Source of the DNA: Gemmatimonadota bacterium
GTDB lineage: Bacteria; Gemmatimonadota; Gemmatimonadetes; Longimicrobiales; Gaopeijiaceae
Direction of reading: 5' to 3'
Length of the DNA: 53,357 nt
Assembly: GCA_016873995.1 (NCBI GenBank)
Contig: VGVR01000022.1
Span: 1-53,357, forward strand
Below, piece by piece: positions 32,000-42,665 of this stretch. Position numbers and translations under genes: made by a program. The notes beneath the pieces were generated by a model, which saw only the letters and a program-made list of their open reading frames with translations, made no database searches and was not told the origin of the DNA. Positions within the stretch are counted from its first letter, which is position 1, and each line of letters starts with the position of its first letter.

Positions 32000-33562
32000 T
32001 CAGCGCGCCGCGTCGGCATCGAAGGTGACGAACGGCAGCCCGAGGTCGTTCACGGAATCCCCCCGCTCCCCGAGCGCCTCGGGCAGATGCCGGATCACGT
32101 CGGAGGGCACGAGCGCCGCGCCCCGCCCGGCGATGTGCGCAGCGCGGCCGGTGAGATAGAGACCGACCGCACCCGCCAGCTGCGGCTCGAGACCCTGTGC
32201 GAGCAGCGCGCCCGCGACACCGCTGAGCGCGTCCCCCATCCCGGCGACCGCCAGGTCCGAAGACGACTGCGTGTCGACGAGCAGGGGCGCGTCAGTTGCG
32301 GCCACGAGCGAAGGCGCGCCTTTCAACAGGACGGCGCACCCGAAGCGCTCGGCGGCCGCGCGTGCGGTCGACGCAGAGTCCGTGAACGAACCAGCGCCCT
32401 CGCCGCCGAGCCGCGCCATCTCCCCGGGGTGTGGCGTGAGGAGCAGCGGACGCGACTTCGTGATACCTGCTAGGTCGACGGCGCCCGCCGCTGCCAGGTT
32501 GAGCGCGTCGGCGTCGAGGACTGCGGGGCACTCGGACCCACCGAGGACCGCCCGGAGCAGCGCCACCGCCGCTGTATCCGTCCCGAGCCCGGGGCCGACC
32601 ACGAGCGCATCACTCTGGACGAGGGCCTCGCGCAGCGAAGATGCGCCCGAGGCGTCGACCCAGATCGCTTCCGGTACCACCGTTTGCACGATTTCGCGGT
32701 TAGCCGCGTGCGAGCACACGCGCACCAGTCCCACGCCGGCCCGAAACGCCGCCTGCGTCGCGAGGACCGCCGCCCCCGCCATACCGACGCGTCCGGCAAC
32801 CACCGTCAGCGAGCCCACCGCCTTCTTGTGCGTGTCGGTGGGTCGCCTGGGGATGCGCGCGCGGGCCCAGGCGGGCGTCGCGACCCATGCGCCGAACTCG
32901 GCACCCTCCACAGGCGGGAAGCCGATCTCGACCGCAACGAGACGGCCGACCAGCGCGCGCGCGGGGTGCAGCAAGCTCCCCAGCTTCGGCGCGCCGAACG
33001 CGACCGTGACGTCGGCTCGCACTGCGACCCCGGGGACCGCGCCCGTCGACGCGTCGATTCCCGACGGAACGTCCAGGGTGAGCACCGGCCGCCCCCATGC
33101 GTTCAGTCGCTCGATCGCCGCAGCCTGGCGCGCGCGGGGTGCACCTGACGCGCCGGTGCCGAGCACGCCGTCGACGACCACGCCTGCACCCGCGAGCGCG
33201 CCCCACGCGTTATCGTCCAGCTCCGCGTCGCGGACGAGCGCCACTGGCCAGTCGTGCAGCAGAGCGTCGTCGCTCGGCCGCTCGGCGACCAGCACGCCAC
33301 GCACCTCCCTCCCCCACGCCATGAGCGTGCGGAGCAGGACCAGGGCATCGCCCCCGTTGTTGCCCGGCCCGATCAGGCCGACCACGGGACCCCTCGGGAA
33401 GAGGCGCTCGAGGACGGCGGCCGCCGCGCGCCCCGCGCTCTCCATCAGGACGGGCTCGGGCGCTCCCGACCGCTCGATGGCCCGACGGTCGAACGCGGCC
33501 GCCTCCGCGCCCGTCGGCGCCGGAATGGCCCCGCGGGCGTACGGGCGCGACGGGCTGATCAT
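32000..33562 (-). CDS. nnr: Bifunctional NAD(P)H-hydrate epimerase/dehydratase
   Basis: The 520-residue fusion repairs hydrated NAD(P)H. The N-terminal YjeF epimerase part (about 1-215) has GPGNNGGDALVLLR and LDVPSGIDASTG. The C-terminal ribokinase-like dehydratase part (about 225-515) has KKAVGSLTVVAG, AFRAGVGLVRV, LTPHPGEMARL and VAGMGDALSGVAGALLAQG. The ATG at 33562 was chosen because the epimerase domain starts soon after it; a start 33 bases earlier is possible but adds only low-complexity residues. Confidence 0.94.
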   Translation of the reverse strand: MISPSRPYARGAIPAPTGAEAAAFDRRAIERSGAPEPVLMESAGRAAAAVLERLFPRGPVVGLIGPGNNGGDALVLLRTLMAWGREVRGVLVAERPSDDALLHDWPVALVRDAELDDNAWGALAGAGVVVDGVLGTGASGAPRARQAAAIERLNAWGRPVLTLDVPSGIDASTGAVPGVAVRADVTVAFGAPKLGSLLHPARALVGRLVAVEIGFPPVEGAEFGAWVATPAWARARIPRRPTDTHKKAVGSLTVVAGRVGMAGAAVLATQAAFRAGVGLVRVCSHAANREIVQTVVPEAIWVDASGASSLREALVQSDALVVGPGLGTDTAAVALLRAVLGGSECPAVLDADALNLAAAGAVDLAGITKSRPLLLTPHPGEMARLGGEGAGSFTDSASTARAAAERFGCAVLLKGAPSLVAATDAPLLVDTQSSSDLAVAGMGDALSGVAGALLAQGLEPQLAGAVGLYLTGRAAHIAGRGAALVPSDVIRHLPEALGERGDSVNDLGLPFVTFDADAAR

Positions 33563-33713
33563 GGACGGCCCGCGGGCGGACGGGGCCCCGCGCATACGGA
33601 CGCAGTCGACTGCGCATCGGCACCTCGAGGGTGGCCGGTGCGGCTCGCGTGCATGTGTGAGGGAGGGTCACCGTCGCCCAGGGAGGGCGCGGTGGGGACG
33701 GCGTCAGCGAGCC

Positions 33714-33917
33714 TTACTTGTAGCTCTGGCCGATCGTGCGACCGATCGTGATCTCGCCGTTGTCTATGCGGAGGTTGAAGCCGCACTCGGGGTTCGAGCA
33801 TACCCAGGCCTTGTACCGGATGGGCGCGCCGTCGCGGCCGTAGTCCGAGAGCGGCAGGAGAATGCCTTTCTCGCACTTCAAACATCGAGGAAAACCGCTC
33901 TGCTCCACCATGCGCAT
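33714..33917 (-). CDS. Small zinc-ribbon protein
   Basis: The 67-residue protein has two cysteine pairs: C12 and C15 in CLKC, and C40 and C45 in CSNPEC. These should bind one zinc ion as a ribbon. Between them is a hydrophilic loop with RYKAWVC, and the C terminus is GEITIGRTIGQSYK. The family is not one I can name, and no catalytic residues are visible. It lies between the Minf_1886-type gene and nnr on the same strand, with gaps of about 100 and 150 bases. Confidence 0.7.
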   Translation of the reverse strand: MRMVEQSGFPRCLKCEKGILLPLSDYGRDGAPIRYKAWVCSNPECGFNLRIDNGEITIGRTIGQSYK

Positions 33918-34017
33918 CCCCTCCCATCAGCGTGAAGACGAATCGGGTCGTCGGAGTGCCCCGCTCCCGGCGGGGCCAATCTCGGAGCTCGATCGGTGTC
34001 CGCCGCGGCTGCGACGG

Positions 34018-34398
34018 TCAGGGCCGAGCACCCCAGGGATAGTTCAGGTCGAAGGCCTCTTCGAAGTCGAAGACGCCCGTGAAGTCCTCGAGCTGGTCCT
34101 CCTCCTGCTTGATCAAGATCCCCTGCTCGACCATCGCGAAGACGACACGGCCGACGTCATCCGTGTCGTGGATCCCCCAGTGCTGGAGAACCGTGCGGGC
34201 GATCGGGCCGAAACGCTCGAGGGCCAGCTCGCGCACGCCCCCGGCGAGCTCCTTCCCGGTCACGTGCCGGGGCGCCTCCAGTGAATGGATGACGTGGTGA
34301 AGCGCCTGGAGCACGAAGATGTACGAATGAGGATGGAAGCGCGGGTTGCGCTCCTGGAGCCGGTCCAGGACCTCGTCGGCGAACTGCAGGTCGGTCAT
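34018..34398 (-). CDS. Minf_1886 family protein, function unknown
   Basis: The 126-residue protein matches the pattern of the Minf_1886 family: FADEVLDRL, HPHSYIFVLQALHHVI, HVTGKELAGGVRELALERFG, VLQHWGIHDTDDVGRVVFAMVE and an acidic C terminus ending in DFEEAFDLNYPWG. The family occurs in Verrucomicrobia, Planctomycetes and relatives and has no known function. It is soluble, with no signal peptide. It follows glyA by 57 bases. Confidence 0.8.
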   Translation of the reverse strand: MTDLQFADEVLDRLQERNPRFHPHSYIFVLQALHHVIHSLEAPRHVTGKELAGGVRELALERFGPIARTVLQHWGIHDTDDVGRVVFAMVEQGILIKQEEDQLEDFTGVFDFEEAFDLNYPWGARP

Positions 34399-34455
34399 AG
34401 GGGGCGAAATGTGTGTTTAGGGTTGGACGTCCGCCAGGTCGCCCCCCGACGACCC

Positions 34456-35718
34456 TCAGTCAACGGATACAAGCTCCGGGTAGAGCGGGAAAGCCTGACA
34501 TAGCTCCCCCACGGAACCCCGCACCCGCTCGAGGCGGGATCGGTCCCCCGGCGCGGCCAGCACGTCCGCGATCCAGTCGGCGATCTGGCGCATCTCGGCC
34601 TCCCCCAGGCCTCGGCTCGTTACCGCCGGCGTGCCGATGCGGAGCCCCGACGTCACGAAGGGCGACCGGGTCTCCCCGGGAACCGTGTTCTTGTTCATGG
34701 TCATGCCGGCTGCCTCGAGCGCCGCCTCGGCGTCCTTGCCGGAAAGCTCGGGATGACTCGGGCGCAGATCGACGAGCATGAGGTGGTTGTCGGTTCCGCC
34801 GCTCACCAGGTGGAAACCGTGCGCTTTGAGCCCGGCGCCGAGCGCTTTGGCGTTGGCGACGACGCGCGCCGAGTAGAGCGCGAAGTCCGGCTGCAGCGCC
34901 TCCAGGAACGCCACCGCTTTGGCAGCGATCACGTGCATGAGGGGCCCGCCCTGCATGAACGGGAAGACCGACTTGTCGATGGCCTTGGCATGCTCCTCGG
35001 GGCAGAGGATCAGACCGCCCCTCGGTCCGCGGAGCGTCTTGTGCGTCGTCGTCGTGACGACGTCGGCATAGGGGATCGGCGAGGGATGATGTCCTGTGGC
35101 GACCAACCCCGCGACGTGCGCCATGTCGACCATGAGGCGCGCGCCGACTTCCTTGGCGATGTCCGAGAACGCGGCGAAGTCGATCGTGCGCGGATACGCG
35201 CTCGCGCCCGCGACGATCATCTTCGGCCGTTCAGTGCGCGCGAGCTCGCGCAGCGCGACGTAGTCGATGAGCCCGTCCTCGGCACGCACGCCGTACGGGA
35301 CCACCTTGAAGATCTTCCCGCTGAAGTTGACCGGGGCCCCGTGGGTCAGGTGGCCGCCGTGCGAGAGGTTCATCCCCAGGATCTTGTCCCCGGGCTCCAG
35401 AAAGCTGAAGTACGCGGCCATGTTGGCCTGCGCGCCCGAGTGCGGCTGCACGTTGGCGTGCTGCGCCCCGAAGAGACGCTTGGCCCTGTCCCGCGCCAGG
35501 TCCTCGACCACGTCCACGAACTCGCAGCCGCCGTAGTAGCGCTTGTGCGGCACGCCCTCGGCGTACTTGTTCGTGAGCACCGTCCCCATCGCCTCCAGCA
35601 CCGCGCGCGAGACGAAGTTCTCCGAGGCGATGAGCTCGAGGCCGTTGGCCTGCCTCCTGGCTTCGGAGACGATGGCGTCGAAGGTATCGGGATCGGCGGC
35701 GCGGAGGTTGTCCATCAT
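34456..35718 (-). CDS. glyA: Serine hydroxymethyltransferase
   Basis: The 420-residue PLP enzyme interconverts serine and glycine and feeds one-carbon units to folate. Motifs are [53 protein letters not shown] and the PLP lysine in [14 protein letters not shown]. The start is the first of two tandem ATG codons, which overlaps the leucine dehydrogenase stop as ATGA. Frame upstream of this ATG is antisense to the dehydrogenase's own frame and is not real. Confidence 0.97.
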   Translation of the reverse strand: MMDNLRAADPDTFDAIVSEARRQANGLELIASENFVSRAVLEAMGTVLTNKYAEGVPHKRYYGGCEFVDVVEDLARDRAKRLFGAQHANVQPHSGAQANMAAYFSFLEPGDKILGMNLSHGGHLTHGAPVNFSGKIFKVVPYGVRAEDGLIDYVALRELARTERPKMIVAGASAYPRTIDFAAFSDIAKEVGARLMVDMAHVAGLVATGHHPSPIPYADVVTTTTHKTLRGPRGGLILCPEEHAKAIDKSVFPFMQGGPLMHVIAAKAVAFLEALQPDFALYSARVVANAKALGAGLKAHGFHLVSGGTDNHLMLVDLRPSHPELSGKDAEAALEAAGMTMNKNTVPGETRSPFVTSGLRIGTPAVTSRGLGEAEMRQIADWIADVLAAPGDRSRLERVRGSVGELCQAFPLYPELVSVD

Positions 35719-36794
35719 GGCAGGTACGTCCGTTGCAGGTGTCGGGCCTCGCGGAGCCGCTCCTCCGCCACGTGGTTCGCGGCGGTCTCGGTCGGGATCT
35801 TCTCCGATTTGGCGAGGTCGAAGATACGAAGAAGTGTGTTGTAGATGTCCCCCGCCTTGCGCTTGGCCCGGTCGCGGGTCCACCCCTCGAGCTCCCCGTA
35901 CACGTTGATGAGCCCGCCCGCGTTGATCACGTAGTCGGGCGCGTACAGGATGCCCCGGTCGTGGAGCCCCTGGCCGTGCGCGCTGGTGGCGAGCTGGTTG
36001 TTGGCGGCCCCGGCCACGATGTCGACGTCGAGGCGGTCGATGGTGTCGTCGTTGACGCCGGCGCCGAGCGCGCAGGGCGCGAAGACGTGTGCGGACACGT
36101 CGTAGATGCCGTCGGGCGCGACCGCCGTGGCGCCGAAGGCGTCCACCACGCGCCGTACGCGCTCCGGGTCGATGTCGGTGACCGTGAGCTTCGCCCCTTC
36201 CTGGGCGAGGTGCTCGCACAGGTAGTAGCCGACGTGGCCGAGCCCCTGCACGGCCACGTGCTTGTCGGCGAGCGAATCGCTCCCGTACTCGATGGCGGCG
36301 CAGGCCTTCATGCCCCGATAGCAGCCGTACGCCGTCACGGGCGACGGATCGCCGGATCCGCTCACGAGCCCGGCGACGTGCGCCGTCTCCATGGCCACGA
36401 ACTCCATGTCCTCGGGTGAGGTGCCGACGTCCTCCGCGGTGATGTAGCGGCCGTTGAGCGACTCGATCGCGCGCCCGTGGGCGCGGAAGATCATCTCGCG
36501 GTCCTTGGTGCGGTTGTCCCCCCAGATCACGCTCTTGCCACCGCCCAGGTTCAGTCCGGTGATCGCGGCCTTGTACGTCATGCCGCGCGCGAGGCGGAGC
36601 GCGTCGACCACGGCCTCCCGGTCGCTCGCGTAGCTCCAGAAGCGCGTGCCGCCGAGCGCCGGACCCATGGTCGTGTCGTGGATGGCGATGATGCCGCGGT
36701 AGCCGACCGAGGGCTCGCTCCAGATCACGAGCTGCTCGTGGCTCCCCTCCGCCATCACGTCGAAGATGTCCCAGCGTTGCTCGCGTGCCGTCAT
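35715..36794 (-). CDS. Leucine/phenylalanine/valine-type dehydrogenase
   Basis: The 359-residue protein belongs to the Glu/Leu/Phe/Val dehydrogenase family. The N-terminal domain has [10 protein letters not shown] and [14 protein letters not shown] with the substrate lysine. The C-terminal Rossmann domain has [21 protein letters not shown] and [15 protein letters not shown]. It deaminates a branched-chain amino acid, most likely leucine, to the 2-oxo acid with NAD. It lies between an acyl-CoA dehydrogenase and glyA, which fits amino-acid breakdown into acyl-CoA oxidation. Exact substrate is inferred. Confidence 0.93.
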   Translation of the reverse strand: MTAREQRWDIFDVMAEGSHEQLVIWSEPSVGYRGIIAIHDTTMGPALGGTRFWSYASDREAVVDALRLARGMTYKAAITGLNLGGGKSVIWGDNRTKDREMIFRAHGRAIESLNGRYITAEDVGTSPEDMEFVAMETAHVAGLVSGSGDPSPVTAYGCYRGMKACAAIEYGSDSLADKHVAVQGLGHVGYYLCEHLAQEGAKLTVTDIDPERVRRVVDAFGATAVAPDGIYDVSAHVFAPCALGAGVNDDTIDRLDVDIVAGAANNQLATSAHGQGLHDRGILYAPDYVINAGGLINVYGELEGWTRDRAKRKAGDIYNTLLRIFDLAKSEKIPTETAANHVAEERLREARHLQRTYLP

Positions 36795-36812
36795 ATGGTC
36801 CTCACGTCGTCG

Positions 36813-38024
36813 TCACGCCTCCTTGTCGCCCCTTAGTTCACCGACGTCGCGGAGCAGCTCGCGCGCGATCACGTGCCGCATGATCTCGCTCGTGCCTCCG
36901 TAGATCTCCGTGCCCTTCGCGTCCCGCAGCAGCCTCTCGACCGGGTAGTGTCGCATGTAGCCGTAGCCGCCGAACACTTGCACGGCTTCGTCGGCCGCGT
37001 TCGTCGCGGCGTCCGACGCGGCGAGCATGGCGACGGCCGCGCGCGCGGTGCGCCCCTCGAGTCCGAGACGGCCGCGGTCGCGGTCGGGCGCGGTGCTGCC
37101 GGCGGCGCCGTTCGTCACCGGGCCCAGCGCGACCGCCGCGTCGAGCGTCAGCGCGCGACCCGCGGCGAGCCGCTCGGCCATGCGGGCGAGCTTCTCTTGG
37201 ATGGCGCCGAAGCGCGCGATGGGCTGCCCGAACTGTCGGCGCTCCAGCGCATACGTCGCGGCGTGCTCCATGGCGGCCCGCCCGATGCCGACGGCTTGTG
37301 CGGCCGTGCCCACGCGCCCCACGTCGAGCGCTTCCATGGCGTAGTGGAGCCCCTCGCGTTCGTCGCCAATGAGGTCGTCGGCCGAGACCGCCACGTCGTG
37401 TAACTCGAGCGCGACGGTCTCGGACGCGCGTAAGCCGAGCGTCTGCTCGCGCTTGCCGACGGTGTACCCCGCCGCCGTGGGTGACACCACGAACGCTCCC
37501 ACCGCGTGCTCGTCCCCCGTGGCCGCCAGCAGCACGACCAGTCCGGCGCGCCCGCCGTTCGTGATCCAGCGCTTCTCACCACTGATGCTCCAGTCGGGGC
37601 CTGCTCGGCGCGCGCGCGTCGCCAGTCCGCCGGGGTCACTCCCGGAGCGCGGCTCCGACATCGCGAACGCGCCCAAGGCTTCCCCCGAAGCCAGCTTCGG
37701 CAGCCAACGCCGCTGCTGCTCCGCGGAGGCGTGCCGCACGATCAGCGTGGCCACCGGCCCGTTGTGCACCGCGACCGCGAGCGCCACGGACGCGTCGCCC
37801 CACGCGAGCTCTTCGAGCACCGCGACGTAGGTCGCGAAGTCGAAGCCGAGACCGCCGTGCTTCTCCGGGATCAGCATGCCGAGGAAGCCCAGCTCGGCCA
37901 ACTTGCCGAAGACGGTCGCGTCCAGGTCGCGGCGCTCGTCCCACTCGGCGGCATACGGTCTCAGCTCGGCGGCGGCGAACTCCCTCGCCATCGCCTGGAT
38001 CTCGACACGCTCGGAGGTGGACAT
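36813..38024 (-). CDS. Acyl-CoA dehydrogenase
   Basis: The 403-residue flavoprotein has the family signature regions GFDFATYVAVLEELAWGD, AFAMSEPRSGSDPGG, ISGEKRWITNGGRAG and FGGYGYMRHYPVERLLRDAKGTEIYGGTSEI. It oxidises short or branched acyl-CoA to the 2-enoyl-CoA using FAD. A glycine/alanine-rich insertion near residues 300-318 is slightly unusual. It lies 17 bases after the hydroxyacyl-CoA dehydrogenase gene and 19 before leucine dehydrogenase. Chain-length specificity is not visible. Confidence 0.94.
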   Translation of the reverse strand: MSTSERVEIQAMAREFAAAELRPYAAEWDERRDLDATVFGKLAELGFLGMLIPEKHGGLGFDFATYVAVLEELAWGDASVALAVAVHNGPVATLIVRHASAEQQRRWLPKLASGEALGAFAMSEPRSGSDPGGLATRARRAGPDWSISGEKRWITNGGRAGLVVLLAATGDEHAVGAFVVSPTAAGYTVGKREQTLGLRASETVALELHDVAVSADDLIGDEREGLHYAMEALDVGRVGTAAQAVGIGRAAMEHAATYALERRQFGQPIARFGAIQEKLARMAERLAAGRALTLDAAVALGPVTNGAAGSTAPDRDRGRLGLEGRTARAAVAMLAASDAATNAADEAVQVFGGYGYMRHYPVERLLRDAKGTEIYGGTSEIMRHVIARELLRDVGELRGDKEA

Positions 38025-38040
38025 CGACGCCTGGGCAGCC

Positions 38041-38891
<851 letters not shown>

Positions 38892-38895
<4 letters not shown>

Positions 38896-39800
38896 GTGCG
38901 CGTACCTCCCTGAGAGACGAGCGGTGACACGAGCGGGCGCGCCGACAGCGCCGACGCACCGGCACGCAAGAAGCCGGCTCGCCACGACCAGAAGACGACT
39001 GCAACGATCACCACCGTCGCCACGAGGCTCCCCTCAGGGCCGTAGCTCCCGCCGCTGAGCCATTCGGGTCCGCGCGCGTACCCGTCGTAGAACGGCGCGT
39101 CCAACAGCTCGAGTCCGCTCACGGGCACGTCGGCCAGGTACCCGTGCGCCCAATTCCAGCCGAGGTGCGCGCCGGTCGCCCACCACAGGCTCAGCGTCTT
39201 CAGGTACACGATGCCGAGGAAGACGCCGGTGGCCGCCACGTTGAGCGTCCCGAAGAGGGAGGCGCCGGGGTTGCCGAGGTGCAGCAACGCAAACGCGGTG
39301 GCCGTCAGCGCCAACGCCCGCGCCGGGCCGAGCTCCTGCGCGAGCGCCTGCAACGGGTATCCACGGAGCAGCGCCTCTTCGGCGGCGGCCGGAATGGCGA
39401 GAAACGCGAGCGCGCTCAAGGCGCCGACGAGCCAGGCGACTCCGTCCCCGGGCTCCCCAGACCAGGCCAGGCCACCGCCGAGTGCCAGCGCCCCCACGAC
39501 CACACCCCCGACCGCAACCCCCAACGCGAGGCCGAGCGCGCTCTCCCCCAGCGCCACCTTCTCCAAGCGAAAGCCGAGCGCGCTCGCCGGTCGACCATCG
39601 AGCGCGAGCATGAGAACGCCCGCAACCAAGGCGCCGATGAACAGGGCGGCAGAGCCGGCCACTTGGCGGTTGGGCAGCACGAACGTGGCCGCCGCACCGA
39701 CCGTGAAGGTCACGAGCAAGAAGAAGAGCAGTCTCCAGCCGAGGCGCACCCGCCCGTCCGGGGCGCGGAGGAGATACGTGAGGGCCGATGGTCGCTCCAT
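38892..39800 (-). CDS. CPBP-family intramembrane metalloprotease
   Basis: The 302-residue protein has about eight hydrophobic segments and the CPBP (Abi) motifs: EEALLRGYPLQAL, ATAFALLHLGNPG and GAHLGWNWAHG. These supply the glutamates and histidines of a membrane-embedded zinc site. Its target is unknown; relatives include CAAX-prenyl proteases and bacterial processing proteases. The ATG at 39800 starts the hydrophobic region sensibly; the frame upstream is basic and not protein-like. It lies between bioY and the hydroxyacyl-CoA dehydrogenase gene, an unexpected place within a catabolic run. Confidence 0.87.
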
Positions 39801-39885
39801 GCGCCGCGATCCGGTGGCGTCTAGGTCGTCGCGGAGGTCGCCTGCGGGTCGCCGACAGCTCACCCGCAGTTCGGCCGCAGTTCGC

Positions 39886-40470
39886 CTAGAGCGTGCCGAA
39901 GCTGGTGGCGCGGAGCCCGCGCGCGAACCACGCCGCCGTGACGATCTTGACCGCATCCCCGAACAAGAACGGCACGGCACCCATCGCGACCACGGTGCCG
40001 AGAGGCTGGCCGGTGAGTGCCGCGAGCCGAGCGAGGCCTCCGGCGTAGTGCATGAGCACGCCGAGCGTGAGCCCTACTAGGAGGCGCAGCATCGACCCCC
40101 GACGACCGGCAACCCAACCGGCGATGAACGCCGACGCCGGAAACATCAACAGGTACCCGCCCGTCGGTCCCAGCAGCCACGGAAGTCCCGCGCCGCCGTT
40201 CGAGAACACCGGAGCGCCCAGCGCCCCCGCCCCCACGTAGAGGGCCATCGAGACGGCGCCCGCACGCGGGCCGAGCACGACGCCCGCGAGAATCACGAAC
40301 AGCGTTTGGAGCGTGACCGGCACCGGCGTGAGCGGAACCGGCACCGCGATCTGCGCGCCGAAGGCCGTCGCGAGCGCGAACGCGACCGCGCCCACCGCCA
40401 GGCGCGCGCGCCGATCCACCACGACGTCCTGTACCGCCCACGACCTCAGCGACTGTGCCAACGTGCTCAT
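39886..40470 (-). CDS. bioY: BioY-type biotin transporter substrate-binding subunit
   Basis: The 194-residue integral membrane protein has six hydrophobic segments and the BioY motifs VPLTPVPVTLQTLFVILAG, GPTGGYLLMFPASAFIAG and PFLFGDAVKIVTAAWFARG. It captures biotin as an energy-coupling-factor S component; EcfA and EcfT are not here and must be shared or absent. The ATG at 40470 has a GGAGAG ribosome site about five bases upstream. Biotin supply next to acyl-CoA catabolism may serve carboxylases, which is inference. Confidence 0.93.
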   Translation of the reverse strand: MSTLAQSLRSWAVQDVVVDRRARLAVGAVAFALATAFGAQIAVPVPLTPVPVTLQTLFVILAGVVLGPRAGAVSMALYVGAGALGAPVFSNGGAGLPWLLGPTGGYLLMFPASAFIAGWVAGRRGSMLRLLVGLTLGVLMHYAGGLARLAALTGQPLGTVVAMGAVPFLFGDAVKIVTAAWFARGLRATSFGTL

Positions 40471-40501
40471 CGATGCTCTCCGATTGCGATTTTGTGACCT
40501 G

Positions 40502-41716
40502 TTACGCCTTCTCGACCGACAGCGCGACCGCGCTCCCCCCACCCAGGCAGAGCGTGGCCAGCCCCGTCGCGACCCCACTCTGGGCCATCGCGCTCAGCAG
40601 TGTGACCAAGACGCGCGCGCCGGACGCACCGATGGGGTGACCCAGTGCGACCGCGCCTCCGTTCACGTTGACCTTGTCCTCGTCCATGCAGAGCCCACGC
40701 ATGTCCGCGATCGCCTGCACTGCGAACGCCTCGTTGACCTCGAAGAGGGCGTAGTCCGAGATCGTCTTCCCTTCCTTACGCATGACCCGCTCGACCGCGC
40801 CTACCGGAGCGAAGAAGAGGTCCTTGGGCTCGGTTGCCGCGACGGCGTAGGCCGAGACCACGGCGTCGACCTCGAGCCCATGAGCCTTGGCGTACTCGAG
40901 TGATGCGACCACGACGGCCGCTGCGCCGTCGTTGAGACCAGGCGCGTTGCCTGCGGTCACCACGTGCTGGGTGACGTCGGCCGGCGCATCCCGCACGAAT
41001 GCGGGCTTGAGCTTGGCGAGCGCCTCCAGAGAGGTATCCGCACGCGGACCCTCGTCGGTGTCCACGACCTTCGCCCCTCCGCGCGACTTCACCTCGACGG
41101 GGACGACCTCGTTCTTGAATCTGCCTTCCTTCGCTGCCGCGATCGCCCGCTGGTGCGACCGCAGTGAGAAGGCGTCGGCTTCGGCGCGCGAGACGTGCGC
41201 CTTGGTCGCCGTGTACTCCGCGTGCCCGCCCATGTGGCACGAGCCGAACGAGCACCAGAGACCGTCGAGGATCAAGCCGTCCTGGAGCGTCTGGTCGCTG
41301 AACTTCACGCCGTCGCGGTGGCCCCGCAGGTAGTAGGGCACGCTCGACATCGACTCCATGCCGCCCGCCACCACGAGGCGCGCGTCGCCGGCGCGGATGG
41401 CCTGCGCGGCGAGCATGACGGCTTTGAGACCGGAGCCGCACACCTTGTTCACCGTCACCGCCGGGACTGTCGCCGGGAGCCCACCCCTCAAGGCCGCCTG
41501 GCGCGCCGGCGCCTGACCCGCTCCGGCGGTGACCACATGGCCCATGATGACTTCGTCCACGTCGGCGGCGTCGATGCCGGCCCGGTCGACCGCGGCCCTC
41601 ACGGCAATGGCTCCGAGGTCCGGAGCCGACAGTGTCGCCAGCCCACCCAGGAAGCGGCCGATGGGCGTGCGCGCGCCGCCCTGGAGAATGACGGCGGTGG
41701 TCCGGGGGTCGAGCAT
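40502..41716 (-). CDS. Acetyl-CoA acetyltransferase (thiolase)
   Basis: The 404-residue thiolase has the catalytic cysteine in [52 protein letters not shown] and the C-terminal cysteine in [15 protein letters not shown]. It either condenses two acetyl-CoA or cleaves 3-ketoacyl-CoA. The context with acyl-CoA and hydroxyacyl-CoA dehydrogenases favours degradation or a butyrate-level route. The ATG at 41716 begins the conserved N terminus; frame upstream is not protein-like. Confidence 0.95.
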   Translation of the reverse strand: MLDPRTTAVILQGGARTPIGRFLGGLATLSAPDLGAIAVRAAVDRAGIDAADVDEVIMGHVVTAGAGQAPARQAALRGGLPATVPAVTVNKVCGSGLKAVMLAAQAIRAGDARLVVAGGMESMSSVPYYLRGHRDGVKFSDQTLQDGLILDGLWCSFGSCHMGGHAEYTATKAHVSRAEADAFSLRSHQRAIAAAKEGRFKNEVVPVEVKSRGGAKVVDTDEGPRADTSLEALAKLKPAFVRDAPADVTQHVVTAGNAPGLNDGAAAVVVASLEYAKAHGLEVDAVVSAYAVAATEPKDLFFAPVGAVERVMRKEGKTISDYALFEVNEAFAVQAIADMRGLCMDEDKVNVNGGAVALGHPIGASGARVLVTLLSAMAQSGVATGLATLCLGGGSAVALSVEKA

Positions 41717-41787
41717 GGCTGAAGATATCCCGAGGGCGCGCTTGGGCCTACTGGCGCGGCCTACTGCACGCGGACTTCTGCGGCGGC

Positions 41788-42660
41788 CTACTCCGCTCGC
41801 AGCGCCGCGCCGTCGGCGGCTGGATCGAGTCGGCCCCACGGGGTGCGGGGATCGTGCTCGAAGACGAGCAGCCAGTCCTCCTCCCGCGCGCTCTTCCAGA
41901 GTCCCCGCTTGGACTCGAGGGTGACCAGGGGCTCCAGGTCGTAACCCATGATCCAGGGGAGCGGCAGGTGCGCGCTCGTCGGGCACACGTCGGCGAGGAA
42001 GCAGGCCGTCTGTCCCCCGCTCTCGATCAGGACCGACTGGTGGAACGGAACATGGCCCGGCGTGGGGACGACGCGCACACCCTGCGTCACTTCCGCCCCG
42101 CCGTCCACGAGGTCGAAGAGCCCCGCACGCACGACGGGCTCGAAGTTGTGCGCGAGATAGCTGGCGCGAATGCGCTCGTTCCGGCTACGCGCGAAGTCGA
42201 GCTCCTGCCTTTGCACGACGTAGCGAGCCTGGGGGAACGACACGCGCACCGTGCCGCTGTGGTCCACGTGCGTGTTGCCCCCCGCGTGGTCGAAGTGCAG
42301 GTGCGTGTTCAGCACGATGTCGACCTCGGCGGGCTGGAAGCCCGCCTGCAGGATCCCGTCCTCGAGGCGCGTGGGGGTACCGCTGTTCATGAGGCCGTAG
42401 ATGTCGCGGAACTTCTCGTCCTCCTTGTTGCCGAGCCCCGTGTCGATGAGCACGAGCGCCTGTGGCGCCTCGACCAGGAGGCAGCGCATGGCGAGCGGAA
42501 TGCGGTTGCGCGAGTCGGCGGGAATGCGCCGCTCCCAGAGCGGCTTGGGCACGACGCCGAACATCGCGCCGCCGTCGAGCTGGAGTACGCCCGCCTCGAT
42601 GGCGTGGATCCGGATGGAGCCGACCTTGGTGCTCCGACTGAGGGGGAGTCCGTCGTGCAT
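41788..42660 (-). CDS. Metallo-beta-lactamase-fold hydrolase
   Basis: The 290-residue protein has the binuclear zinc motif THLHFDHAGG, the upstream LVLIDTGLGNKEDEKF, and later histidines in TPGHVPFHQSVLI and VFEHDP. The pattern, with a long N terminus and LFDLVDGGAEVTQGVRVV, resembles lactonase-like and other hydrolytic members of the superfamily. No signal peptide is seen, so it is cytoplasmic. Substrate unknown. It follows the exonuclease gene by five bases. Confidence 0.88.
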   Translation of the reverse strand: MHDGLPLSRSTKVGSIRIHAIEAGVLQLDGGAMFGVVPKPLWERRIPADSRNRIPLAMRCLLVEAPQALVLIDTGLGNKEDEKFRDIYGLMNSGTPTRLEDGILQAGFQPAEVDIVLNTHLHFDHAGGNTHVDHSGTVRVSFPQARYVVQRQELDFARSRNERIRASYLAHNFEPVVRAGLFDLVDGGAEVTQGVRVVPTPGHVPFHQSVLIESGGQTACFLADVCPTSAHLPLPWIMGYDLEPLVTLESKRGLWKSAREEDWLLVFEHDPRTPWGRLDPAADGAALRAE

Positions 42661-42665
42661 GCTCG

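Noticed and set aside
39860..39890. Direct repeat CGAACTGCGG twice after bioY
   Set aside because: Only two short copies in GC-rich sequence; no further copies in the right spacing, so chance is likely.
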